NCBI RefSeq assembly: GCF_001418105.1
Contig: NZ_LIQI01000022.1
Span: 62,001 to 126,000, forward strand
Length of the DNA: 64,000 nt
Reading direction: 5' to 3'
From: Lacinutrix himadriensis
GTDB taxonomy: Bacteria > Bacteroidota > Bacteroidia > Flavobacteriales > Flavobacteriaceae
Shown: piece by piece, positions 46,096 through 54,763 of the stretch
Position numbering within the stretch: the first letter of the stretch is position 1
How the letters are laid out: every line of letters starts with the position of its first letter
Notes under the pieces: generated by a model
What the model was told of the DNA's origin: nothing
The model's input: only the letters and a program-made list of their open reading frames with translations
Databases searched by the model: none
Translations under genes and position numbers: made by a program

Positions 46096-46995
46096 TTAAC
46101 GACCTCTTCCTGGACGTCCGCCTCCACGACCACCACGACCTCCGTACATTTCGCGCATTTCTTCCATTTTCTTAGTAACGATTTCTGCGTATTCATCTTT
46201 GGTAACTTCTTTACCTTTAGACGGCGCGTTGATGCTTTCTTTTTCTGTAGGATTTAAAACGATTTTAGTACATAAAACAGTCGTTCTATCTGCACTAACT
46301 TCTAGTATTAAACCTGGAAGTCCCCAATATTCTCCCGGACCTTGGTTTACTGGAATTTGCATGGTGTACCAAGCAGTAACTTCAATTTCTTTTGGCACTT
46401 CTTTTTCTTCCACAGGCTTGTCTACTTTGGTAGAATCGCCTTTTTTATCTGCTGTTTCTTTATCACCACCTCTTGGTCCTGGTCTAAAACTTGAAAAACT
46501 CAATTTATCTACAGGTTTCATTGCTGTAGCTTTCATAGCCATATACTGACCAATTTGTTTGGTTTCCCCAGTCATTTTCCACTTTAATGGCGCTAACGAA
46601 TCTTTAATTAAAAATTGTTTTCCAAAAAACTCTTGTTCTTGTAATAGCGCATTGCTTTGCACATTTTTATATTGCTCTCCTGCAACAAAACTAGCACCAA
46701 AACCTCCAAAACCTCTACCTTGAGATCCTCCTGGAGCAGCTAATTGTTCTTCTTCTTTATAAATAGATTCCGTTTTGTTAAACGTAAGAATGTAGGTTTT
46801 CTCAAGAAAGCTTTTCATACGTTCCATTATTTGCTTTTTTCTGTCTGGCGACATGTCTGGACGACCAAAGTTGTCCATATCTACAGTAGTTTTAGATGCG
46901 TAATAGGCTTTACCTTGAAAGTCTTGTTGCGCATAGGTTGCTGCTACAGAGAAAAACAGGATGCAGATAATAGATAGTTTTTTATACGTTTTCAT
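46096..46995 (-). CDS. GLPGLI family secreted protein
   Basis: A 299-residue protein has a signal peptide (MKTYKKLSIICILFFSVAAT, cleavage near residue 22). It contains the family-defining motif YWGLPGLILEV in the second half. A Lys/Glu/Asp-rich insert (near KETADKKGDSTKVDKPVEEK) precedes it. The C-terminus is an arginine/glycine-rich tail, GGRGGRGGGRPGRGR, unusual for the family. GLPGLI proteins are common in Bacteroidota and often sit beside TonB-type barrels, as here; their biochemical role is unknown. It is the first gene of this two-gene leftward unit. Confidence 0.88.
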   Translation of the reverse strand: MKTYKKLSIICILFFSVAATYAQQDFQGKAYYASKTTVDMDNFGRPDMSPDRKKQIMERMKSFLEKTYILTFNKTESIYKEEEQLAAPGGSQGRGFGGFGASFVAGEQYKNVQSNALLQEQEFFGKQFLIKDSLAPLKWKMTGETKQIGQYMAMKATAMKPVDKLSFSSFRPGPRGGDKETADKKGDSTKVDKPVEEKEVPKEIEVTAWYTMQIPVNQGPGEYWGLPGLILEVSADRTTVLCTKIVLNPTEKESINAPSKGKEVTKDEYAEIVTKKMEEMREMYGGRGGRGGGRPGRGR

Positions 46996-47156
46996 TATGG
47001 AATTATTTGTAGTTTTTGTTTTATAAAATTAGGTTTAATAATGACAGTAAGACTTTAAAAACAGTAAAACGTTTAATTCACAAATGTTAAAGTATTCTTA
47101 AAATGAAAATATTATTTTAAACAAATTTGGCGCAATTTTTGTACTTTTCAAGTCCT

Positions 47157-47936
47157 ATGAAATATATACTCCTTTTCCTGTGTTTAACTGTTATTTCTGT
47201 TCGTGCGCAAAACACGATACCAGCTACATTTATAAAAGATACCACATTAACCAAACAGCAAATTGTAGATATTGATAATTTTGGAACGCAATATCACATT
47301 CAGCAAAACGTATTTTATAAAAAGAGCAACACCAAGTCTAGTAATTACAGCAATGTACAATTGGGAGAAATCACCTCAGCAAATGCATTTAATCCGTTAA
47401 AAATAAATGTCTTTTATAAAGATTTTAATACGGCTATTATTTTAGATAATCGCTTAGCCGAAATTTTCAAAATAGACTTCAATACCACAAAACCATATAA
47501 AAGCGTGTCGCATATCTCGACAGGAAACGATAATACCCTTTGGATTTTTAATCTAGACACCCAACAATTAGAGCTGTATGATTATAAAGCCAATAACACA
47601 AGAGCGACTACATTACCTGTTCAATCTGCTATTTTAGACCTAAAAAGCAACTTTAATTTCTGCTGGCTTTTAACCGAAAACTACATCTACAAATACAATT
47701 ATTTTGGCAGCCTAACGCAAAAGATTAAAAACGAAGGCTTTACTGCCATAGAGGAAGACAACGGAAACCTGGTATTAAAAAAAGAAAATGCACTTTACTT
47801 TTTAAAGAAAAACACCGAAGTATTACAAGAAATAAAAATACCAAATTTGTTAATAAATCAGTTTTTACTAACCAATGAAACCTTGTATATTTGCCAATTG
47901 GAAATCTTATCTAAATTTCAACTAAAAACTAAATAA
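47157..47936 (+). CDS. Hypothetical secreted protein upstream of deoxynucleoside kinase
   Basis: From the ATG at 47157 the 259-residue product has a signal peptide (MKYILLFLCLTVISVRAQ). A series of short beta-strand units such as TLWIFNLDTQQLELYDYKAN and CWLLTENYIYKYNYFGSLTQ suggests a partial beta-propeller. A TTG ten codons upstream is not supported. It lies 3 nt before the deoxynucleoside kinase start, so the two genes are co-transcribed, although one product is exported and the other cytoplasmic. No known domain can be named. Confidence 0.7.
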   Translation: MKYILLFLCLTVISVRAQNTIPATFIKDTTLTKQQIVDIDNFGTQYHIQQNVFYKKSNTKSSNYSNVQLGEITSANAFNPLKINVFYKDFNTAIILDNRLAEIFKIDFNTTKPYKSVSHISTGNDNTLWIFNLDTQQLELYDYKANNTRATTLPVQSAILDLKSNFNFCWLLTENYIYKYNYFGSLTQKIKNEGFTAIEEDNGNLVLKKENALYFLKKNTEVLQEIKIPNLLINQFLLTNETLYICQLEILSKFQLKTK

Positions 47937-47939
47937 TAT

Positions 47940-48554
47940 ATGCACGTTGCTATAGCAGGAAACATTGGTGCTGGTAAAACCACGCTTACAAAATTACTAG
48001 CCAAACATTATAAATGGGAGGCCCAGTTAGAAGACGTTGTAGACAACCCTTATTTAGACGATTTTTACAATCAAATGGAACGTTGGAGTTTCAACTTACA
48101 GGTATACTTTTTAAATAGTAGGTTTCGTCAAGTTTCCGATATTCGTAAAAGCGGTAGAGACATCATTCAAGACAGAACCATTTATGAAGATGCACATATT
48201 TTTGCACCAAACTTGCACGCTATGGGCTTGATGACCAATCGTGATTTTGAAAACTACAAATCGCTTTTCGATCTTATGGAAAGTTTTGTAGAAGGTCCAG
48301 ACTTACTTATTTATTTACGTAGTTCTATTTCTAACCTTGTATCGCAAATTCACAAACGTGGTCGCGATTATGAAAACTCGATAAGCATCGATTATTTAAG
48401 CAGATTAAATGAGCGTTATGAAGCTTGGATAACGGGGTACAACAAAGGAAACCTTTTAATTATTGATGTAGACAACCTTGATTTTGTAGATAACCCAGAA
48501 GATTTAGGATTTATCTTAAATAAAATTGACGCAGAAATAAACGGATTATTTTAG
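47940..48554 (+). CDS. Deoxynucleoside kinase (dAdo/dCyd kinase type)
   Basis: A 204-residue nucleoside salvage kinase. The P-loop GNIGAGKT is at residues 7-14. The catalytic/substrate motif DRTIYEDAHIFA follows, the lid-like arginines are in HKRGRDYE, and the end is LLIIDVDNLDFV. It phosphorylates deoxyadenosine, deoxycytidine or related deoxynucleosides; which one cannot be read. It is the second gene of a two-gene rightward unit. A perfect 19-nt hairpin (48555-48573) follows directly after the stop. Confidence 0.9.
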   Translation: MHVAIAGNIGAGKTTLTKLLAKHYKWEAQLEDVVDNPYLDDFYNQMERWSFNLQVYFLNSRFRQVSDIRKSGRDIIQDRTIYEDAHIFAPNLHAMGLMTNRDFENYKSLFDLMESFVEGPDLLIYLRSSISNLVSQIHKRGRDYENSISIDYLSRLNERYEAWITGYNKGNLLIIDVDNLDFVDNPEDLGFILNKIDAEINGLF

Positions 48555-48573
48555 TCTAGAAATTATTTCTAGA
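48555..48573 (+). terminator. Weak hairpin after the deoxynucleoside kinase gene
   Basis: TCTAGAAAT (48555-48563) and ATTTCTAGA (48565-48573) form a perfect palindrome one nucleotide after the stop codon. No T-run follows, so it is a weak terminator or an RNA-stabilising structure. Confidence 0.4.
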
Positions 48574-48575
48574 TT

Positions 48576-48650
48576 AACCAATCAAAGTATAAACGAATGT
48601 TTGGTTAGCCAACCGAAGTATAAACGAATGTTTGGTTAGCCAACCGAAGC
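48576..48650. repeat. Tandem repeat, 31-bp period
   Basis: The unit AGTATAAACGAATGTTTGG plus TTAGCCAACCGA starts at 48586 and again at 48617, with a partial third copy on each side (AACCAATCAA and AACCGAAGC). Each unit contains TTGGTTAGCCAACC, itself an inverted repeat. Confidence 0.75.
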
Positions 48651-48663
48651 TTTAGCGAAGGCT

Positions 48664-48816
48664 GGGCGTTACCACAAGGGTCGCGCTATTCACTATATCT
48701 TTTTATTTAACAAACGCTCCATTTACATGGCAAGCGAACTTTGTTATACTATTTTTTCAAGCCCATTAAGGCTCAAAACGACAAATAAAAAGGATGCCGT
48801 TGCTATCGCTAACGCC
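48664..48816 (+). repeat. Dispersed GGGCGTTA...TAACGCC element
   Basis: It begins GGGCGTTACCACAAGGGTCG, contains CTATATCTTTTTATTT and ends AAAAGGATGCCGTTGCTATC followed by GCTAACGCC. The first 24 bp are almost identical to the element at 18222. The middle of each copy differs. After it (48830-48925) are two more hairpins, GTTTTGCTGAAGCAAAAC and a 22-bp palindrome centred on TTTAGCTAAA. Confidence 0.7.
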
Positions 48817-48927
48817 TTACTCTTGCTTATTAAAAAAGAGCTACGCCTTTTTCTACAAACCATCCGAGTTTTGCTGAAGCAAAACCCACCTTCCTTTAGC
48901 TAAAGGAAGGAGCTGGTAATAATAGTA

Positions 48928-49095
48928 ATTTTAGCAAACCTTTACGCCAATCCTTTTCTACTTGTTTTTACGCTACGCAAATAAATAGCTTTTATTCACG
49001 AAGGAAACTGCGCTGCTATTTTTATACAAATATTCCGATTAGGAACATTACTATCCTTAATTAAAATGAAAGGTCAAGCGATCCTTGCCGACCTA
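48928..49095 (-). pseudogene. Degenerate partial duplicate of the DUF2183/App1 gene
   Basis: This non-coding stretch lines up with 49959-50122 inside the intact gene. Shared pieces include AATTTT...AGCAA, CTACGCAAATAAATAGCTTT against CTACGTAAATAAATGGCTTT, AGGAAAC, TATTTTTATACAAATATTCC against TATTTCTATATAAATATCCG, and ACTATCC-TTAATTAAAAT against ACTATCGCCAATTAAGATA. Base changes and gaps destroy the frame. It lies in the same orientation 0.9 kb to the left, with the LysE gene between them. Confidence 0.7.
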
Positions 49096-49198
49096 CTATC
49101 CGACAATAAAAACCATAAAAATTGCAGGATTACTATAGATTAGAAAATGGTTATGTTTAAAAACCAATACTTCTAATCCATAGAATTACAGAAAACGT

Positions 49199-49846
49199 AT
49201 GACTTCCATAACCTACTTATTCTTAGGATTTATTACAGCCATAATTGGCGCACTGCCATTAGGAACCACTAATGTTGCGGTTATTAATACCACCATAAAA
49301 GAAAACATTCAAAGTGCTTTAAAAATTATCTACACCGCAGCTTTAGCCGAAATCATTTTAGTAATAATAGCCCTTCAATTTAATCTGCAAATTGAAAACT
49401 TTATTAGCAGGAACATTTGGATGCAATTTGCTATTGCATTACTATTATTAGTCGTTGGAATTATTCTTCTTTCAGGAAGAAAGGAATGTATTAAAGATGA
49501 AAATGACGAATGTATTATTATAAAAAAACGATTTAACCTTTCGAAACAAATGCTAGGTTTTATCCTGGGACTGGTGAATCCAACCGTGTTGATTTATTGG
49601 ATTTTGGTTCTTTCTTTTTTAAACAAAAAAATGCTTTATTTAGACATAAGCATGGCATATGTATTATTGATTCCGTTCCTCTTTGGTATCTATTCCGGAA
49701 AAGCAATAACCTTATATGGCTATGGAAAGTTTAGTCACAGACTAAAAATTAAAATGAAAAATACCACCACAAAAATCAATCGAATAATTGGTGTTTTATT
49801 AGTAGCTGCTTCTCTTTTTCAGTTTGCTAAATTATGTTATTCTTAA
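49199..49846 (+). CDS. LysE-family amino-acid exporter
   Basis: A 215-residue inner-membrane protein has about six helices. The first ends in the LysE/RhtB signature region IIGALPLGTTNVAVINTTI; the middle cytoplasmic loop is charged (RKECIKDENDECIIIKKRF); a second proline/asparagine motif, FILGLVNPTVLIYWIL, starts the second half, as in the family. It probably exports an amino acid or similar metabolite. It stands alone, between a degenerate copy and the intact copy of the DUF2183 gene; no regulator is adjacent. Confidence 0.85.
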   Translation: MTSITYLFLGFITAIIGALPLGTTNVAVINTTIKENIQSALKIIYTAALAEIILVIIALQFNLQIENFISRNIWMQFAIALLLLVVGIILLSGRKECIKDENDECIIIKKRFNLSKQMLGFILGLVNPTVLIYWILVLSFLNKKMLYLDISMAYVLLIPFLFGIYSGKAITLYGYGKFSHRLKIKMKNTTTKINRIIGVLLVAASLFQFAKLCYS

Positions 49847-49879
49847 GGTATAAATCTTAAAAGAGTAATAAGTCAATGT

Positions 49880-50884
49880 TTATTTTATAAACTCATTTTC
49901 ACGAGCATGTTTAATGGCTTGCGCACTACTTTCTACTAATAAAGCAGGTGTTGTTTTATAATTTTCTAGCAATCCTTTTACACGAATCATTTTCTTTTTG
50001 TGCTTTACACTACGTAAATAAATGGCTTTTATTCGTCCAGGAAACAACTCGGCTATTTCTATATAAATATCCGGATCATGCTCCCCACTATCGCCAATTA
50101 AGATAAAAGGCAAATCGGGATACGTCTTTAATAAATCTAAAATCTCTTTTTGCTTTTGCGGTTTTTCATCTGCTTTTTTACGTTTAAAAACATCTTTAAA
50201 GCTTCGTAATAATATGGGACCTTTCGGAAAATTATTTTGCTTTAAAAACAATTCTAAGTAGCGGTATAAATTCCACGGACTATGGCTTACATAAAATATG
50301 GGATTGGCATTTGCTCCAGATTTCCCGCGATGTAATAAATGATAAAAATCGGCAGCACCTTCCAAAGGCAAACGCATTTTTGCAGATTTAAAAAAAGTAT
50401 TATAAAGCACACGCCATTTTAAGGTAGAAACTACTCCGGTATGTAAAATAGTATCATCAATATCACTAGCAACACCAAAGTCTACTTGACTGGAAGGTAT
50501 CAGTATTTCTGCAGGAAACCGATTATCCTTTTGTATGTCTCCCTTAATAGAAGCATCATTAAAAGCAACTTCACAGTGTAACCAACCTTCGGCATTAGCC
50601 ATTGCTTTTAAATCTTGTACATTGGCTTTTACTTTAAAATACCCATGATTATCACTTGTGGTTTGTAAACACTTTCCATTTGGTAATTGCACTGTAATAC
50701 CAACATGTTTTAATTCATCACTTTCTAATCGTTTCCAAGTGTTCACTAACACGCTAAAAAAACCTTGGTGTTCTAAATCTATGGATTCATCTTCTAGCGC
50801 TCTTCCACGCAAGTAAAAGTGCGTATCTGTGCCATAGCTTTGAAATGCAATAATTTGAACCGGATCTTTTCTAAATAATCTCAT
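49880..50884 (-). CDS. App1/DUF2183 phosphatidate-phosphatase-like protein
   Basis: A 334-residue protein with a HAD-type catalytic motif, ASDIDDTILHTGVVS (DxDxT), near residue 140. This is the hallmark of the App1 (DUF2183) family, whose yeast member dephosphorylates phosphatidate. Later motifs are VSHSPWNLYRYL and LIGDSGEHDPDIY, matching HAD motifs II-IV. The N-terminal ~130 residues are a beta-rich domain (RGRALEDESIDLEH). No signal peptide is visible. Substrate here is not proven. A partial degenerate copy of its 3' half lies to the left. Confidence 0.85.
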   Translation of the reverse strand: MRLFRKDPVQIIAFQSYGTDTHFYLRGRALEDESIDLEHQGFFSVLVNTWKRLESDELKHVGITVQLPNGKCLQTTSDNHGYFKVKANVQDLKAMANAEGWLHCEVAFNDASIKGDIQKDNRFPAEILIPSSQVDFGVASDIDDTILHTGVVSTLKWRVLYNTFFKSAKMRLPLEGAADFYHLLHRGKSGANANPIFYVSHSPWNLYRYLELFLKQNNFPKGPILLRSFKDVFKRKKADEKPQKQKEILDLLKTYPDLPFILIGDSGEHDPDIYIEIAELFPGRIKAIYLRSVKHKKKMIRVKGLLENYKTTPALLVESSAQAIKHARENEFIK

Positions 50885-50911
50885 ACCTATTAGATTACTT
50901 CAAAATAACAA

Positions 50912-50936
50912 AAAACCACGCATAAAGCGTGGTTTT
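50912..50936 (-). terminator. Terminator after the membrane pyrophosphatase gene
   Basis: The arms AAAACCACGC (50912-50921) and GCGTGGTTTT (50927-50936) pair around ATAAA. On the minus strand a TTTTTTG run follows, 24 nt beyond the hppA stop. Confidence 0.85.
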
Positions 50937-50960
50937 GTTAACAAAAATAATTGTTATTAT

Positions 50961-53378
50961 TTATTCTAAAAATTTTATTTTAATATCTCCTCCTAAAGCT
51001 TCTACTTGTTTGGTAACCTCATCCATAGTACCTTCGTAAACCTTTGTTACCACTTCTTCTACGCCATTGGTAACCGTTACTATTTTTACTGTAGCTTTAG
51101 CGCTACCGTCTTCCATTTTTTCAATAGCTGCTTTCTTAAAAACCTCTACATTAGCTTCAACGATTACTTCTTTATAAATTTCAGTTGTTTTAGCCATACC
51201 TTCTTCGGTATGTCCACCTAAAATAGGAGCAATTACTAATCCAATTAAACAAGTCAGTTTAATTAAGATGTTCATCGATGGTCCAGAAGTATCTTTAAAA
51301 GGATCTCCTACTGTATCCCCAGTTACTGCTGCTTTATGCGCATCAGAACCTTTATAGGTCATTACACCATTAATCTCTACTCCTGCTTCAAAAGATTTCT
51401 TAGCATTATCCCATGCACCACCAGCGTTATTTTGAAAAATAGCCCAAAGCACACCACTTACGGTAACACCAGCCATATAACCACCTAACATTTCGGCAAC
51501 TAACATATTATTATCTTGATAAACTAATTTACCAACCAACACCACTGCAATAGGAAAACCTATAGTTAATATTCCTGGTAACATCATTTCTTTTAAGGAT
51601 GCTTTGGTAGAAATAGCAACACATTTATCGTATTCTGGTTTTCCAGTTCCTTCCATAATACCTGGAATTTCTTTAAACTGTCTTACCACTTCGTTTACCA
51701 TCTCCATTGCCGCTTTTCCAACCGCATTCATAGCCAAAGCAGAGAATACTACAGGTACCATACCTCCAACAAATAACATGGCTAAAACAGGCGCTTTAAA
51801 GATGTTAATTCCGTCAATACGAGTAAAAGTTACATAAGCCGCAAATAAAGCCAATGACGTTAATGCAGCAGACGCGATAGCAAAACCTTTACCTGTTGCA
51901 GCAGTTGTATTACCAACAGCATCTAAAATATCTGTACGCTCTCTAACGATAGGATCTTGCTCACTCATTTCGGCAATACCACCAGCATTATCCGCAATTG
52001 GTCCAAAAGCATCGATTGCTAATTGCATCGCTGTAGTTGCCATCATTGCAGAAGCAGCCAAAGCAACACCATAAAACCCTGCTAATGCATAAGATGCCCA
52101 TATTGCAGCCGCAAATAATAATACAGAAGAGAAAGTAGAAATCATTCCAGTAGCTAAACCAGCAATAATATTTGTTCCGGCTCCAGTACTAGATTGTTGT
52201 ACTATTTTAAGGATTGGCTTAGAACCTAAACCTGTGTAATATTCTGTAAAAGCTGAAATTCCAGCACCAACAACTAAACCAACTAAACATGCATAAAAGA
52301 CACGCATAGAAGAAATATCTTTAACGCCTTCTCCAAAGAAATCCATTTGCATGGTTTCTGGCAACATCCAAGTTACTAATCCAAAACAAGCAATAGCTAC
52401 CATTGCGATAGATGCCCAATTTCCAATATTTAGTGCTTTTTGCACATCTGCCTCTTTTGCATCATTAGATGAAATCTTAACTAATAAAGTTCCTATAAGA
52501 GAAATAATAATTCCTACACCAGCAATGGACATTGGTAAAAGAATTGGTCCGATACCACCAAAAGCGTCCTGAATTGCTCCTCCCATATCTTCAATAACAT
52601 AATTCCCTAACACCATTGCGGCTAAAACGGTTGCCACATAAGATCCAAATAAATCGGCTCCCATACCTGCAACATCCCCAACGTTGTCACCAACATTATC
52701 TGCAATTGTTGCTGGATTCCTTGGATCATCCTCTGGAATATCTGCTTGAACTTTTCCTGCTAAATCTGCACCAACATCAGCAGCTTTGGTATAAATACCA
52801 CCACCAACTCTTGCAAACAAAGCTATAGATTCTGCTCCTAAAGAGAAACCAGCTAATGCTTCTAGAACAATAGTCATATCACTAGTGTTTGTCCATTCGC
52901 CTCCCATAAACAATTGAAAGAATATAATAAAGAAAAGGGTCAAACCTAATACTGCTAAACCAGCCACTCCAAGTCCCATAACGGTACCTCCACCAAAAGA
53001 CACTTTTAATGCATTTGGCAAACTTGTTTTTGCTGCTTGTGTTGTTCTAACATTTGTTTTCGTTGCTATTTTCATCCCCATGTTTCCTGCAAATGCAGAA
53101 AATATAGCTCCAATAATAAAGGCAACTACAATTAAATACGTACTATTCATATAAAAAGCAATACCTGCTAGAACAATACTCGCACCAACGACAAAGAATG
53201 TTAACAAACGGTACTCGGCATTTAAGAAAGCAAGTGCACCTTCGTAGATGTGATCTGAAATCTCTTTCATTTTACCATCTCCGGCATCTTGTTTCATTAC
53301 CCAAGATTTTTTTACAACCATGTAAATTAATCCTAAAATTGCCAATATAATTGGCATATAAATCATCATTGATTCCAT
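50961..53378 (-). CDS. hppA: Membrane-bound ion-translocating pyrophosphatase
   Basis: An 805-residue integral-membrane enzyme hydrolyses PPi and pumps Na+ and/or H+. The PPi-binding aspartates are in [20 protein letters not shown], with the later [20 protein letters not shown] and [17 protein letters not shown] signatures. Alanine after GNTT and glycine three residues later are the residues typical of the K+-dependent class, which includes the Na+ pumps. A soluble tail of about 60 residues rich in Lys, Glu and Val ([20 protein letters not shown]) extends beyond the last helix and is not part of the core enzyme. It stands alone, with a terminator, next to the soluble pyrophosphatase. Confidence 0.95.
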   Translation of the reverse strand: MESMMIYMPIILAILGLIYMVVKKSWVMKQDAGDGKMKEISDHIYEGALAFLNAEYRLLTFFVVGASIVLAGIAFYMNSTYLIVVAFIIGAIFSAFAGNMGMKIATKTNVRTTQAAKTSLPNALKVSFGGGTVMGLGVAGLAVLGLTLFFIIFFQLFMGGEWTNTSDMTIVLEALAGFSLGAESIALFARVGGGIYTKAADVGADLAGKVQADIPEDDPRNPATIADNVGDNVGDVAGMGADLFGSYVATVLAAMVLGNYVIEDMGGAIQDAFGGIGPILLPMSIAGVGIIISLIGTLLVKISSNDAKEADVQKALNIGNWASIAMVAIACFGLVTWMLPETMQMDFFGEGVKDISSMRVFYACLVGLVVGAGISAFTEYYTGLGSKPILKIVQQSSTGAGTNIIAGLATGMISTFSSVLLFAAAIWASYALAGFYGVALAASAMMATTAMQLAIDAFGPIADNAGGIAEMSEQDPIVRERTDILDAVGNTTAATGKGFAIASAALTSLALFAAYVTFTRIDGINIFKAPVLAMLFVGGMVPVVFSALAMNAVGKAAMEMVNEVVRQFKEIPGIMEGTGKPEYDKCVAISTKASLKEMMLPGILTIGFPIAVVLVGKLVYQDNNMLVAEMLGGYMAGVTVSGVLWAIFQNNAGGAWDNAKKSFEAGVEINGVMTYKGSDAHKAAVTGDTVGDPFKDTSGPSMNILIKLTCLIGLVIAPILGGHTEEGMAKTTEIYKEVIVEANVEVFKKAAIEKMEDGSAKATVKIVTVTNGVEEVVTKVYEGTMDEVTKQVEALGGDIKIKFLE

Positions 53379-53588
53379 ATTATTTTATAGTTTGATTAGT
53401 TTTTAACGATTGCTAAAGTAATAAAATCAATCAGAAGTAAAAAATATTTTAAAATGACAATTTTTTAACACAAAAATTAGCATTTTACTATTTTACTTTC
53501 TAAAAGAAAACAAGTCATCTAACGGTTTTTATTAAAAAAAGAAAAATATAGAATCCCAACCGATTGCATTTCCGTATTATAAAACAAA

Positions 53589-53617
53589 AAACCCTTTCAT
53601 TTAAAATGAAAGGGTTT
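53589..53617 (-). terminator. Terminator after ppa
   Basis: AAACCCTTTCATTT (53589-53602) is complementary to AAATGAAAGGGTTT (53604-53617). On the minus strand the stem is followed by TTTTTTGTTTT, 23 nt past the ppa stop. Confidence 0.9.
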
Positions 53618-53639
53618 CCGTTTTGTACTCTAAAAGGTC

Positions 53640-54167
53640 TTATATAGTAAAGTTACCTTTTGCTTTGTGTTCACTATTTTCATAGCGCTCTACACATTTA
53701 TTTAAAATTTCATAAGCTTCTTTTGCATCTCCCCAACCACCTACGTCTACTTTTTTCTTTTCTAAATCTTTATATACTTGAAAGAAATGTGTTATTTCTT
53801 TTATTCTATGTGGATTTAAGTCATTAATATCATTACAGCTATTCCAGATAGGATCTGTAGTAGGTACACATATTAATTTTTCATCTGGTCCTTTTTCATC
53901 TGCCATGTGAAATACTCCAATTGGCTTTACTTCCATTACACACATTGGAAAAGTTGGTTCAGCACCCATTACTAATACGTCTAATGGATCTCCATCAAGT
54001 GCTAAAGTTTCTGGAATAAATCCATAATCTCCTGGGTACATCATAGAAGAAAATAACATTCTATCGAAACGGATTTTATGTAAATCAAAATCATATTCGT
54101 ATTTATTTCTACTTCCTTTTGGAATCTCTATTAAAACATCAAATGTGTCTTTTCCTTTTGGGCTCAT
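53640..54167 (-). CDS. ppa: Soluble inorganic pyrophosphatase (family I)
   Basis: This 175-residue cytoplasmic Mg-dependent enzyme removes PPi made by biosynthesis. The family I signature DGDPLDVLVMG is intact, with the preceding MYPGDYGFIPETLA and an N-terminal IEIPKGSRNKYEYD. The ATG at 54167 is clear. Its own terminator lies downstream. Having both this enzyme and a membrane pump means that PPi can be burned or used to energise the membrane. Confidence 0.96.
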   Translation of the reverse strand: MSPKGKDTFDVLIEIPKGSRNKYEYDFDLHKIRFDRMLFSSMMYPGDYGFIPETLALDGDPLDVLVMGAEPTFPMCVMEVKPIGVFHMADEKGPDEKLICVPTTDPIWNSCNDINDLNPHRIKEITHFFQVYKDLEKKKVDVGGWGDAKEAYEILNKCVERYENSEHKAKGNFTI

Positions 54168-54338
54168 GTATTATTTTATTTATTATTTCTGCCTAAGCAA
54201 AAAAATTATTGTTATTAAAGTCTAAAAAAATTGGAGTGCAAAAATACGGAAACATTTAGCGTCTAGCAACTAAAACACATTCCATTTAATTAAAAAACAG
54301 TATATTGTTATTGTTTTGCTATTAATTTTCTTATTTAA

Positions 54339-54752
54339 ATGCCTTTATTTAAAAATTATCTTTTATTTTTTTTGCTATTAATCCCATTTTCAAACTTTGC
54401 ACAAAGTTTAGAATGCTGCTCTTCTGATAAAGAAATTGAGGAAGCCATTACTGGGTATTGGAAAATTAAAAATGACGATTCTAAAAGCATTTATCATTAT
54501 TGGTTTGAAAATGGAAGAGGAAATGTGGAAAATGTGGAAATATCGGAAACGATTGGAGAATACAAGCCTGTTGAAAAATCACATTCGCACATTTATATAA
54601 AAAAGGAAGCAGATACTATGAAACTAGAATACATTTATAGATATGGCAATTGGACCTCTGTAATTAAAAAACTAGATAAAAGCAATCTGACATTAGAAAC
54701 AAATGGGGAATCTACAGAATATCATAAAGTGAATTTAAAAAACACACTGTAA
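54339..54752 (+). CDS. Hypothetical secreted lipocalin-like protein
   Basis: A 137-residue protein has a signal peptide (MPLFKNYLLFFLLLIPFSNF, cleavage near AQS). The opening GYWKIKND and the following strands (YHYWFENGRGNVENVEIS, YIYRYGNWTSVIKKL) look like a small beta-barrel of the lipocalin-like kind common in Bacteroidota. Two adjacent cysteines (LECCSS) sit just after the cleavage site. It stands alone and is convergent with gpsA, with only 11 bp between the stop codons. No ligand can be named. Confidence 0.65.
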   Translation: MPLFKNYLLFFLLLIPFSNFAQSLECCSSDKEIEEAITGYWKIKNDDSKSIYHYWFENGRGNVENVEISETIGEYKPVEKSHSHIYIKKEADTMKLEYIYRYGNWTSVIKKLDKSNLTLETNGESTEYHKVNLKNTL

Positions 54753-54763
54753 AAAAAAGCCTC

